Assembly: GCA_963748105.1 (NCBI GenBank)
Contig: CAVVHP010000004.1
Span: 133,464 to 197,463 of the forward strand
Reading direction: 5' to 3'
DNA length: 64,000 bases
Origin: JAKAGZ01 sp963748105
GTDB taxonomy: Bacteria > Bacteroidota > Ignavibacteria > Ignavibacteriales > Ignavibacteriaceae
Within the stretch, counting starts at the first letter, position 1; the number at the start of each line of letters is the position of its first letter. Shown here one piece after another: positions 35,839-44,096 of the stretch. The position numbers and the translations under genes were made by a program. The notes under the pieces were generated by a model. The model saw only the letters and a program-made list of their open reading frames with translations, made no database searches and had not been told where the DNA came from.

Positions 35839-36186
35839 ATGAATTTTGAAATAAAAAAAGTTAATGACATTACTATTTTCAAACTGAATGAAAAAAGACT
35901 TGATACTAATATCTCCGGATTAGTAAAGGGTGAATTTACACTTTTACTTAAAGTTGAAGGAGCCGCAAAATTAATCGTGGATTTGAGTGAAGTTGAATCC
36001 TGTGATAGTTCGGGCTTAAGTTCACTGCTTGTTGCAAACCGAATATTAAACACCACAGGCGGAAGCCTTAGAATTGCAGCACCGTCTGAAAAGGTTTACA
36101 CACTTATAAAGATAACACAACTCGAAAGAGTCCTTCCTGTCTGCAAAACAGTAGATGAAGCGTTCGCAGAATTAGATAAAGAATAG
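35839..36186 (+). CDS. STAS-domain anti-sigma-factor antagonist-like protein
   Basis: A 115-residue single STAS domain. The conserved phospho-acceptor block is LIVDLSEVESCDSSGLSSLLVANRIL: Asp-Ser-Ser-Gly, with a Ser in the place phosphorylated in SpoIIAA. The N terminus reads VNDITIFKLNEKRLDTNISG. It could work in a partner-switching pathway, but no anti-sigma kinase lies within the window. It follows the hypothetical gene by 9 bases, and a symporter gene starts 8 bases after its stop. Confidence 0.85.
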   Translation: MNFEIKKVNDITIFKLNEKRLDTNISGLVKGEFTLLLKVEGAAKLIVDLSEVESCDSSGLSSLLVANRILNTTGGSLRIAAPSEKVYTLIKITQLERVLPVCKTVDEAFAELDKE

Positions 36187-36194
36187 GAATTCAT

Positions 36195-37673
36195 TTGGAA
36201 GGAAGGACGCTCGATTATATAATAATAATTCTTTATTTAATCGGTGTTGCAGTTTTCGGAATTGTTTCGGGAGGGAAACAGAAAACTGTAAAAGACTATT
36301 TTGCAGGATCGAAGTCTGTTCCCTGGTGGGCGGTTTGTTTTTCAATTGTTGCTGCCGAAACAAGTACGCTTACTTTTATATCAATTCCAGGATTGGCCTA
36401 CATGGCAAATCTGAATTTCCTTCAGGTAACTATAGGTTACCTTATAGGAAGAATAATTGTCGCTTATCTTTTTCTTCCTGCATATGATCAGGGAAATCTC
36501 AAAACTGCCTACACTTTTCTGGAAAATCGATTCGGCGGAAAAACAAGGTCATACGCTTCTGTTGTTTTTTTATTTACACGCACTGCAGCAGATGGAGTGA
36601 GGCTTTTTGCAACTGCAATCCCGCTTAAATTAATGCTGGATATTAGTTATCCTTTGGCAATACTAATAATTGCAGCAGTTGCTCTCATCTATACCTATAC
36701 AGGCGGAATGAAAGGAATTATATGGGTGGATGTTATTCAAATGTTTATTTATCTGGGCGGGGCAATTCTTGCCGGGATATTTTTATTGAATCTATTGCCC
36801 GGCGGCTGGAGTTCTGTAGTCCAGGTTGCCTCTGGCGATAATAAATTTAGCATTATTAATTTAGGTTTCAATAACGGACTCACAGGATTCTTCAGCCAGC
36901 CGTACACGCTTATTGGAGGACTTGTAGGCGGCGCTTTCCTATCGATGGCATCTCACGGTACGGATCAACTTATAGTGCAGAGATTGCTTTCTACAAAGAG
37001 CCTGAAAGACAGCCAGAAGGCCATTATTGGAAGTGGGATAATTATAATTATTCAGTTCGCGATATTCCTTGTGCTGGGTGTTATGCTTTACGCATACTAT
37101 GGTACAATGAATGTTAAATCCGATGAAATTTTCCCGATGTTTATTATTAATGTTTTACCACCGGGTGTTACAGGGATTATTATTGCCGGACTTTTTGCTG
37201 CAGCAATGTCAACGCTCGCAGGTTCAATGAGCTCCCTTTCTTCTTCAACAGTTCATGATCTTTACATTCCGTATTTTGGTGCCAATATCGCTGAAGAAAA
37301 GAAACTGAAGATATCCAGGATATTTACAATTATCTGGGCTGTATTATTGATATTTTCGGCTCTCTTTTTTATGAACACATCGCGTGCAGTTGTTGAACTT
37401 GCATTGAGTATTGCATCATTTACTTATGGAGGACTCCTGGGTACATTTTTGCTTGGAGTGATAAATAAAAAAGCAAAAGAAAAGGACGCACTTACAGGGT
37501 TTACTGTGGGAATTATAGTTATGATATTCGTAATTTCACTAAAATTAGTTGCATGGACGTGGTTCACACTGATAGGTGTGATTGCTACTCTCATATCCGG
37601 CGGCCTGACAAATTATTTTACCGGGAAAAATATTAACAGAAAAAAATGCCTGAAAATAAAGAACAATTATTAA
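36195..37673 (+). CDS. Sodium:solute symporter (SSS family)
   Basis: A 492-residue transporter with about thirteen hydrophobic helices. It starts with TTG (LDYIIIILYLIGVAVFGI). SSS-type landmarks are KTVKDYFAGSKSVPWWAVCFSIVAAETSTLTFISIPG, TYTGGMKGIIWVDVIQMFIYLGGA, HGTDQLIVQRLLSTKSLKDSQK and LFAAAMSTLAGSMSSLSSSTVHDLY, the last being the Na+-site helix. The substrate cannot be told. Its last 28 bases overlap the start of the CDF-like gene in another frame. Confidence 0.9.
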   Translation: MEGRTLDYIIIILYLIGVAVFGIVSGGKQKTVKDYFAGSKSVPWWAVCFSIVAAETSTLTFISIPGLAYMANLNFLQVTIGYLIGRIIVAYLFLPAYDQGNLKTAYTFLENRFGGKTRSYASVVFLFTRTAADGVRLFATAIPLKLMLDISYPLAILIIAAVALIYTYTGGMKGIIWVDVIQMFIYLGGAILAGIFLLNLLPGGWSSVVQVASGDNKFSIINLGFNNGLTGFFSQPYTLIGGLVGGAFLSMASHGTDQLIVQRLLSTKSLKDSQKAIIGSGIIIIIQFAIFLVLGVMLYAYYGTMNVKSDEIFPMFIINVLPPGVTGIIIAGLFAAAMSTLAGSMSSLSSSTVHDLYIPYFGANIAEEKKLKISRIFTIIWAVLLIFSALFFMNTSRAVVELALSIASFTYGGLLGTFLLGVINKKAKEKDALTGFTVGIIVMIFVISLKLVAWTWFTLIGVIATLISGGLTNYFTGKNINRKKCLKIKNNY

Positions 37674-38284
37674 AAACAGCATTCCTGCTTAGTCTTTTTA
37701 CTATAATATATAATTTAATTGAAGGTGGGATTTCCATTTATTTTGGGATGCACGACGAAACTTTAACACTTTTAGGCTTTGGTGTTGATAGTTTTGTTGA
37801 AGTTATTTCAGGGATTGGCATTGCTCATATGATAATCCGTATGAGGAAATCGGAAAATATAATTAAGGATAATTTTGAAAAAACCGCGTTGAAAATTACC
37901 GGTACCGGATTTTATTTGCTAACTGCGGGATTAGTTGCCGGTTCTGTAATAAATATTCTGCAGGATATGAAACCGCACACTACTTTTGCTGGTGTAATAA
38001 TCTCAATAATTTCAATTTTAACAATGTACTTTTTAATGAATGCCAAACTGAAGGTCGGTAACAAAATGGGTTCAGAAGCTGTTATTTCTGACGCTAAATG
38101 CACAAAAGCGTGTCTTCAGCTCTCGGTTATTCTTCTGGCAGCAAGCATTTCGTACGAATTATTTCATCTTCAATATATTGATACAATTGGTTCTCTGGCA
38201 ATAGCATATTTGTCATTTAAGGAAGGCAGGGAATCATTTGAGAAAGCACGCAGAAGTGATTTTAAGTGTTGCGATGATGACTAA
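37646..38284 (+). CDS. Short cation-diffusion-facilitator-like membrane protein
   Basis: A 212-residue membrane protein that reads like the transmembrane half of a CDF exporter: LGFGVDSFVEVISGIGIAH gives the first metal site (Asp-x-x-x-Glu pattern), then five or six helices. The usual C-terminal cytoplasmic metal-binding domain is absent. Instead the protein ends in a short tail DFKCCDDD that could bind metal itself. The start overlaps the symporter gene. The substrate is unknown. Confidence 0.7.
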   Translation: MPENKEQLLKTAFLLSLFTIIYNLIEGGISIYFGMHDETLTLLGFGVDSFVEVISGIGIAHMIIRMRKSENIIKDNFEKTALKITGTGFYLLTAGLVAGSVINILQDMKPHTTFAGVIISIISILTMYFLMNAKLKVGNKMGSEAVISDAKCTKACLQLSVILLAASISYELFHLQYIDTIGSLAIAYLSFKEGRESFEKARRSDFKCCDDD

Positions 38285-38309
38285 AATTACAATTTTATTT
38301 TGGACTATT

Positions 38310-38933
38310 ATGAAAATCAGATTATTATTTTTTATCCCTTTATTATTTGTTTTATTCAGTTGTGCAACTTTTGCACAAGGATATGAACTTATAAAAAAGC
38401 CCGAGCTCCAAAAGGAGATAATAGCACTTTACCAGAGAGATCAGTCAATCAGAAAGAACATTTATCAGAATGGCAAGGTAAAAACTCTTGATTTTGATGG
38501 GCAAAATAAATTAAATAAGCTCAATAATTTTAATGTCAAAAGATTGAAAGCAATCATAAAAAAGCATGGCTGGCCCGGCATCAGCCAGATAGGCCAGGTT
38601 GCAGAAGGCGATGCCTGGGCTCTTGTTCAGCATGCAGATAATAATCCTGAGTTTCAGAAAGAATGCCTGAAGCTTTTACAGAAAGCGTATAATAGTGGTG
38701 ACACAAAAGGAATGCAACTTGCTTTTTTAACAGATCATATCCGTATAAAAGAAGGAAGGCCACAGTTATATGGAACGCAGGCTAAAATTGATTTCAAAAA
38801 TAAAAATTTTAATTTTCTACCTATTGAGGATTCAGTTAATATTGATAAGAGAAGAGATAAAGTTGGACTGATGCCATTGAAAGAATATTATAAGTTATTA
38901 ATGGATTCATATTTTCCCAAGAAGAAAAAATAG
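38310..38933 (+). CDS. Secreted DUF6624-like protein
   Basis: I choose the ATG at 38310, which gives a clean signal peptide (MKIRLLFFIPLLFVLFSCATFAQG); the frame is open further upstream. The mature part (about 185 residues) has DQSIRKN, LKAIIKKHGWPGISQIGQVAEGDAWALVQHADNN, and DTKGMQLAFLTDHIRIKEGRPQLYGTQ, the motifs of DUF6624. This domain is common in Bacteroidota and has no known function. A terminator-like hairpin follows. Confidence 0.75.
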   Translation: MKIRLLFFIPLLFVLFSCATFAQGYELIKKPELQKEIIALYQRDQSIRKNIYQNGKVKTLDFDGQNKLNKLNNFNVKRLKAIIKKHGWPGISQIGQVAEGDAWALVQHADNNPEFQKECLKLLQKAYNSGDTKGMQLAFLTDHIRIKEGRPQLYGTQAKIDFKNKNFNFLPIEDSVNIDKRRDKVGLMPLKEYYKLLMDSYFPKKKK

Positions 38934-38950
38934 TTATAATAATTCTCTGA

Positions 38951-38974
38951 AAAACGCTGTTTTTGAAGCGTTTT
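38951..38974 (+). terminator. Intrinsic-type hairpin after the DUF6624 gene
   Basis: AAAACGCT and AGCGTTTT form an 8-bp stem with loop GTTTTTGA, 17 bases after the stop. The 3' arm ends in a four-T stretch. The region 38975-39836 that follows holds three hairpins and one doubtful short ORF, and otherwise no gene. Confidence 0.6.
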
Positions 38975-39252
38975 AACATAAATTGATAGCCTTCGATTAA
39001 ATAATAAGAGTGACCGGTATTTGAGTTACTAATCCTGTCTCTTCCGTAATTACATTTCAGCTAACATTCATTCTTTAGTTAGTTCGTATTATACTTTTCA
39101 TTAAAGCTTCATTAAGAAAATTCTGAAATTTATTCTGATGAAAAATTAATAGTTTATTTTTTAGTCGTGAATATTAATAAAAATTATTATTCCAATTATT
39201 TGTAAATTTGAATTCGAACATAATGAATTTTTGAAGCGGTTAATATGCGAGA

Positions 39253-39323
39253 AATCCGGTCCAATTCCGGATTAGGTTTATTTCCAACGGTAAAACCTGG
39301 GTGGATAAGGGAATTAATTTCCC
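39253..39323 (+). other. Three tandem hairpins in a long gene-poor gap, candidate structured RNA
   Basis: Three stems follow each other with almost no spacing. AATCCGG / CCGGATT has a 7-base loop (39253-39273). AGGTTT / AAACCT has a 13-base loop (39274-39298). GGGAA / TTCCC has a 5-base loop (39309-39323). They sit in the 900-base gap between the DUF6624 gene and the M1 peptidase. No known riboswitch or tRNA pattern fits. It could be a regulatory leader, a small RNA, or chance. Confidence 0.3.
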
Positions 39324-39473
39324 AAAAGTATTATGAAAAAGGTTGGTTAATTAAAAAAAACAGACACACGGGAAAAAAAGATTAAAATATTTTTAATATC
39401 CCTTTGCCACTGAAAAAAAAATTATTACATTGCATTCGTTCATTCTAATCACTGAAACCTATTAGGCTGTTAA

Positions 39474-39668
39474 ATGGATCAACTCTACATGTCGTTTCAC
39501 GAAGAAATTTTTCTAAAATTAAAAAACACGAACTGGGAATTTGAAACGAAACCAGACAGCCTGACTGCCACCAATAAAAAAGAAAAGTTTATTAAGCTGG
39601 ATTGCAGTTCTACCGATAATAAAACAACAAATCTGGAAAAAGAAAATATTATTAAAATCGAGTTTTAG
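39474..39668 (+). CDS. Small hypothetical ORF, doubtful
   Basis: A 64-residue charged ORF starting MDQLYMSFHEEIFLKL, rich in Lys, Glu, Asn and Thr, with no signal peptide or membrane segment. It follows the hairpin group by 150 bases and lies 170 bases before the M1 peptidase. Nothing in it is recognised. Its composition is close to random AT-rich sequence, so it may not be real. Confidence 0.25.
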   Translation: MDQLYMSFHEEIFLKLKNTNWEFETKPDSLTATNKKEKFIKLDCSSTDNKTTNLEKENIIKIEF

Positions 39669-39836
39669 ATTTTCAGCCCGTCAAAATCAACAAAAGAAAT
39701 ACACCAAAAAATATTTTTATGACTTCTACCGCCGCCATTGAATTGTGCAATTTAATCGAATGTTATGACTAAAATGTAGCATTTTAGTGAATTTTACCTC
39801 TTTTTTAATTAACACCATCATATAGGGGATCAAATT

Positions 39837-42179
39837 ATGAAGTTGTTTTCTGTCCTATTTCTGCTGTCAGCTCTGTTATTTAATATGAATCAGAAAGTGT
39901 CGGCACAGGTTAGTAGTACTGAATATGATAAAATCCTAAATCAGTTTACTTTTGTAATATCCGATTCGCAAAAAGTCGCGGACGTTTCAAATTATTCATT
40001 AAGAAAAGACGCGGGGATATTTAATTTTGAAAAGGGCAAATTTTATTCAACAACTCCGATTAACGGCAGAGTACATGCGCTGGTTTTTGCGGGTAACGGT
40101 GAATTTTTATTTACGCCTCCCAATGAGGTCGAAAAGGAGCAGTTGAAGAGGTTTTATTCAAAGAAAAAACTGCAAGAAAAGTTTAATTTTCTCGTCCTGT
40201 TTTTTGCCGATAGTACGTTTCAATTCATTTCTTCAAAATTCGATTTCAAAAAAGGTCTGGTTACTAACGGAATAAATGATTATTTGAAAGACGGGGTCGA
40301 GTTTCTGGTAGATGCTGACGCAAAATACGCGGATGAATCATTTATGAGGTCATTTCTCGAGGACGAAGATTCAGGATTATTCATGGCTTATTTTGAGGAC
40401 ACAAATAATGAATCTATGATATTCCGGTTTGATCCACAGAAGGATGAGGAAGTCTCTTTATTAAGAGAAGATAAATCACCTAAAAGAACGGTTCAAAGTG
40501 CGACGGCTTTCATTAAAGATGCACCCCTGGATTTAAATTATACCGAAATAATATCAAGTTTCAGGAAGAAAGACGAGAGACCCGGTGATTGCTCTTTAAG
40601 TTATATTAAAGAAAATGAATTAAAACTGGTAAAATATGTAATTGATTCAAATATTGATGAAAACGGGAGCTTTTCGGCCAAAGCGACCATCATGTTAAAA
40701 CCGCGCATAAATGATCACCATTGGATAAATTTCAGGTTATATCAGGATTTGACGGTTGATTCGGTAACTTATTCTGACGGCAAAAAAATTGGGTTTTCAA
40801 AAGGAGAAAATAGCCCCGTACTGTGGATCAAAACCCCCGAAAAATTTTCTAAGGGAAGTACTTTTTCGATTAATGTTTTCTATCACGGTAACTTGCTGGT
40901 AAAAATAGAAGAATTTGCCTGGCTTATTAATAGATCACCAGATTATTGGTATCCCAGGTACGGTAACAGGCAGAAGGCTAATTATGAATTGACTTTTCAT
41001 TCCCCTAAAAAATATCTGCTGGCAAGTGTGGGAGATAAAATATCATCAACCAATACGGATGATATTGCAACTTCAAAATGGGTTTCTGAGTATCCAATAA
41101 GAAACGCCTCATTTAACATCGGTTTTTTTGATGATGTCAATTTTCCGGGCAGCGGCATTCCTAATGTGGATGTTTATATCGGAGCCGATGGTCATGGAAC
41201 CGGTACTAAAAGCAAGGGCGAGGATGTGGGTGCTGATATTGTAAGTAGCCTGCAGTTTTTTACAAAAATATTCGGTCCGCTTAATTTAAAACAATTATTC
41301 GTTACTGAGATTCCTTTACCACATGGTGAAGCTTTCCCGGGATTACTTCATCTTGACTGGTCGACTTTTCAGAGTACGGGTTACTGGGGGTATGACGAAG
41401 TTTTTCGTGCTCACGAAGTTGCTCATCAATGGTGGGGTATTGGAGTAGATTTTTTAACTTATCACGATCAATGGCTGAGCGAGGGATTTGCCGAATATTC
41501 AGGCTTATGGTACATGCAAACAATTCTTAAAGACAATGATAAATATTTTAAGATGCTCGATCAGTGGAAGGATGATATCTTGAATTCGAGGAATTATCTC
41601 TTTGGTAAAGGACTCGATGCCGGACCAATTTACCTGGGCTACAGGAACAGTACAACTGATACCGAGGGAGATTACAGCCGGGTTGTTTATGAGAAAGGCG
41701 CGTGGGTTCTGCAAATGCTAAGATTAATGATGATTGATCTCGGGAGTATGAAAGAAGACCGGTTTGAAGCGGTACTTAAAGATTTTTATCTGAGATACAA
41801 CGGAACAAAGGCCTCCACTTCCGATTTTCAAAAAGTTGTAGAGCGGTATATGGGCAAAGATATGAGCTGGTTTTTTAATGAGTGGATTTACGGCAGTAAA
41901 ATACCAGGGTATACTTTTGCCTACACAACACAACAGGGAGCCGATGGGAAATTTCACGTAAAATGCAGAGTAAGATCGGCAAACGTTCCTGATGATTTTA
42001 TTACAATGCCCGTTTTAAAAATTCTTTTCCCAGGAAATAAATTAGCGAGAGTTCGGGTGACAGTTACCGGTAATAATTATGAATTTGCACTGCCATCTCT
42101 TCCTATGAAACCGGAGGATATAATTTTTAATGATCTTCATTCCACTTTATGCGAGGTAGATACCGAGGATTGGAAATAA
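39837..42179 (+). CDS. Secreted M1-type metallopeptidase (gluzincin)
   Basis: A 780-residue protein with a signal peptide (LLSALLFNMNQKVSAQ). The zinc site is HEVAHQWW (His526, Glu527, His530), followed 18 residues later by Glu549 in LSEGFAEYSG, the M1 spacing. Instead of the GxMEN exopeptidase motif the region upstream reads PLPHGEAFPGLLHLDW, so aminopeptidase activity is uncertain. The first ~270 residues (before the M1 N-domain) are not recognised and may be an extra domain. Probably periplasmic or surface-exposed. Confidence 0.82.
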   Translation: MKLFSVLFLLSALLFNMNQKVSAQVSSTEYDKILNQFTFVISDSQKVADVSNYSLRKDAGIFNFEKGKFYSTTPINGRVHALVFAGNGEFLFTPPNEVEKEQLKRFYSKKKLQEKFNFLVLFFADSTFQFISSKFDFKKGLVTNGINDYLKDGVEFLVDADAKYADESFMRSFLEDEDSGLFMAYFEDTNNESMIFRFDPQKDEEVSLLREDKSPKRTVQSATAFIKDAPLDLNYTEIISSFRKKDERPGDCSLSYIKENELKLVKYVIDSNIDENGSFSAKATIMLKPRINDHHWINFRLYQDLTVDSVTYSDGKKIGFSKGENSPVLWIKTPEKFSKGSTFSINVFYHGNLLVKIEEFAWLINRSPDYWYPRYGNRQKANYELTFHSPKKYLLASVGDKISSTNTDDIATSKWVSEYPIRNASFNIGFFDDVNFPGSGIPNVDVYIGADGHGTGTKSKGEDVGADIVSSLQFFTKIFGPLNLKQLFVTEIPLPHGEAFPGLLHLDWSTFQSTGYWGYDEVFRAHEVAHQWWGIGVDFLTYHDQWLSEGFAEYSGLWYMQTILKDNDKYFKMLDQWKDDILNSRNYLFGKGLDAGPIYLGYRNSTTDTEGDYSRVVYEKGAWVLQMLRLMMIDLGSMKEDRFEAVLKDFYLRYNGTKASTSDFQKVVERYMGKDMSWFFNEWIYGSKIPGYTFAYTTQQGADGKFHVKCRVRSANVPDDFITMPVLKILFPGNKLARVRVTVTGNNYEFALPSLPMKPEDIIFNDLHSTLCEVDTEDWK

Positions 42180-42239
42180 AATAATTTAGTTATTTAAGAA
42201 ATATTTCTCATATTGCATTAATCATTATAAGAAAACAGA

Positions 42240-43988
42240 ATGCAGATAATTGATTACCTGATTATACTAATATATTTTATATTCTCAATCGGAATTGCGC
42301 TTTATTATTCTAAGAGAGCGGGCAAAAGCACGGATGAGTTTTTCCTGTCCGGCAGAAATCTCCCCTGGTACCTTGCAGGGCTTTCAATGGTCGCTACCAC
42401 CTTTGCGGCTGATACTCCTCTTGCGGTTACAGAACTGGTCGCGAAAAACGGTATTGCCGGCAACTGGCTCTGGTGGAATTTCGCTTTCGGCGGTCTTCTT
42501 ACAGTCTTCTTTTTTGCAAAGCTATGGCGCCGTGCGGGTATAATGACAGAAGTTGAATTTGCAGAGATTCGCTATTCAGGAAAACCGGCAAGGTTTCTGC
42601 GAGGCTTTCGTGCGCTCTATCTTGGACTTTTTATGAACCTCATCATTATGGGATGGGTGAACAAAGCTATGGCAACTATACTTGTTGGGATGTTCGGGGT
42701 ACCGGAGTCACAGGTTCTATATTATGTATTCGGATGTATGTTGCTGGTTGCGGTGTATTCCGCACTATCCGGTTTGTGGGGAGTTGTAGTAACCGACGCG
42801 TTCCAGTTTTTTATTGCGATGGCAGGGAGTATTATCCTTGCCTTTATGGTTGTTTCATCGTCTCAGATTGGGGGAGTTGCAGGTTTGCAGGCCAAACTGC
42901 CGGCATTTACTTTTGAATTCTTTCCAACCATTTCAGACACTGCATCTTTAGGGGGCGCGTTTGCTTTGACCGTGGCGTCTTTTCTGGCATATGTGGGAAT
43001 AATCTGGTGGGCATCGTGGTACCCCGGTGCTGAACCGGGCGGAGGTGGATACGTTGCTCAAAGAATGATGTCTGCAAAGGATGAAAAACATTCGCTGTTC
43101 GCGACCCTGTTTTTCCAGATTGCACATTATGCCATTCGCCCCTGGCCCTGGATTATAGTCGGATTATGTACTCTTCTTCTTTATCCACACCTTGGCCCGA
43201 ATGAAAAAGGACTTGGCTACATTTATGCAATGAGAGACTATCTTCCTGTAGGTTTGAAAGGATTATTAGTCGCTGCATTTTTTGCAGCCTATATGAGCAC
43301 AATTGCTACCCAGCTAAACTGGGGTACATCATATATAATTAATGATTTCTACAAGAGATTTGTTAAAAAGGGAAAAGAGGAAAAACATTATGTGAAAATT
43401 TCCCGCGCTACAACTGTTTTACTTATGTTCATATCTGTATTTGTTACAATGTTCATTAGCCGAATATCGGGTGCGTGGGAATTTATAATGGAATGCGGTG
43501 CAGGAGTTGGTTTGGTTTTAATTCTGCGCTGGTTCTGGTGGAGAATAAATGCTTGGTCAGAGATTTCAGCGATGATAACTCCGTTTGTTGTTTTTCCATT
43601 CATAAAATATTACGGAATTATATTTCCGAATACTCTTTTTTATTTAGTTGGTTCTACCACGATAGTTTGGATTACAGTTACCTACCTCACACGTCCTACC
43701 GATAAAGATGTACTATTTAGTTTCTACCGGAAAATTCACCCCGGCGGAATTCTGTGGAAAGAAATTTCTTCACAGCTTCCGGATGTAAAAAGCGATACCG
43801 GGTTTTTTGCCATGTTTGTTAATTGGATAATGGGAGTGCTGCTTGTCTATTCAATGCTTTTCGGGAGCGGGAGTTTTATTTTCGGGGATATGAAATCTAC
43901 CTTAATTTGCCTGGCAATTGCTGTTGTTGCCATTCTGATTATATACAGGAATTTATCTGAAAAAGGCTGGAAAACGGTTATTAAATGA
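42240..43988 (+). CDS. Sodium:solute symporter (SSS family)
   Basis: A 582-residue transporter with thirteen or more hydrophobic helices. Family landmarks are KSTDEFFLSGRNLPWYLAGLSMVATTFAADTPL, ALSGLWGVVVTDAFQFFIAMAGS, YVAQRMMSAKDEKHSLFA and LLVAAFFAAYMSTIATQLNWGTSYIINDFYKRF. It is longer than the first symporter in the window and belongs to a different branch (the VVTDAFQF type). The substrate is unknown. It has its own 60-base upstream gap after the M1 peptidase. Confidence 0.9.
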   Translation: MQIIDYLIILIYFIFSIGIALYYSKRAGKSTDEFFLSGRNLPWYLAGLSMVATTFAADTPLAVTELVAKNGIAGNWLWWNFAFGGLLTVFFFAKLWRRAGIMTEVEFAEIRYSGKPARFLRGFRALYLGLFMNLIIMGWVNKAMATILVGMFGVPESQVLYYVFGCMLLVAVYSALSGLWGVVVTDAFQFFIAMAGSIILAFMVVSSSQIGGVAGLQAKLPAFTFEFFPTISDTASLGGAFALTVASFLAYVGIIWWASWYPGAEPGGGGYVAQRMMSAKDEKHSLFATLFFQIAHYAIRPWPWIIVGLCTLLLYPHLGPNEKGLGYIYAMRDYLPVGLKGLLVAAFFAAYMSTIATQLNWGTSYIINDFYKRFVKKGKEEKHYVKISRATTVLLMFISVFVTMFISRISGAWEFIMECGAGVGLVLILRWFWWRINAWSEISAMITPFVVFPFIKYYGIIFPNTLFYLVGSTTIVWITVTYLTRPTDKDVLFSFYRKIHPGGILWKEISSQLPDVKSDTGFFAMFVNWIMGVLLVYSMLFGSGSFIFGDMKSTLICLAIAVVAILIIYRNLSEKGWKTVIK

Positions 43989-44096
43989 CGATTCCTGTTT
44001 ACCCGCAACATAGTCCGGAAGCTTTTTCAGAAATTTAGTACTGTAAGAAACCCTTATTTTTTCTTAACTTACATAAACACAAAGACGTAATCTTGT

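Noticed and set aside
36195..37673. Frameshift joining the symporter and the CDF-like gene
   Set aside because: Both proteins have proper ends and starts; a 28-base overlap is acceptable and the families are not known as fusions.
39241..39323. Cobalamin riboswitch or tRNA in the hairpin region
   Set aside because: The AATCCGG stem recalls the B12-box neighbourhood and a T-arm, but the conserved B12 box and other tRNA arms are missing.
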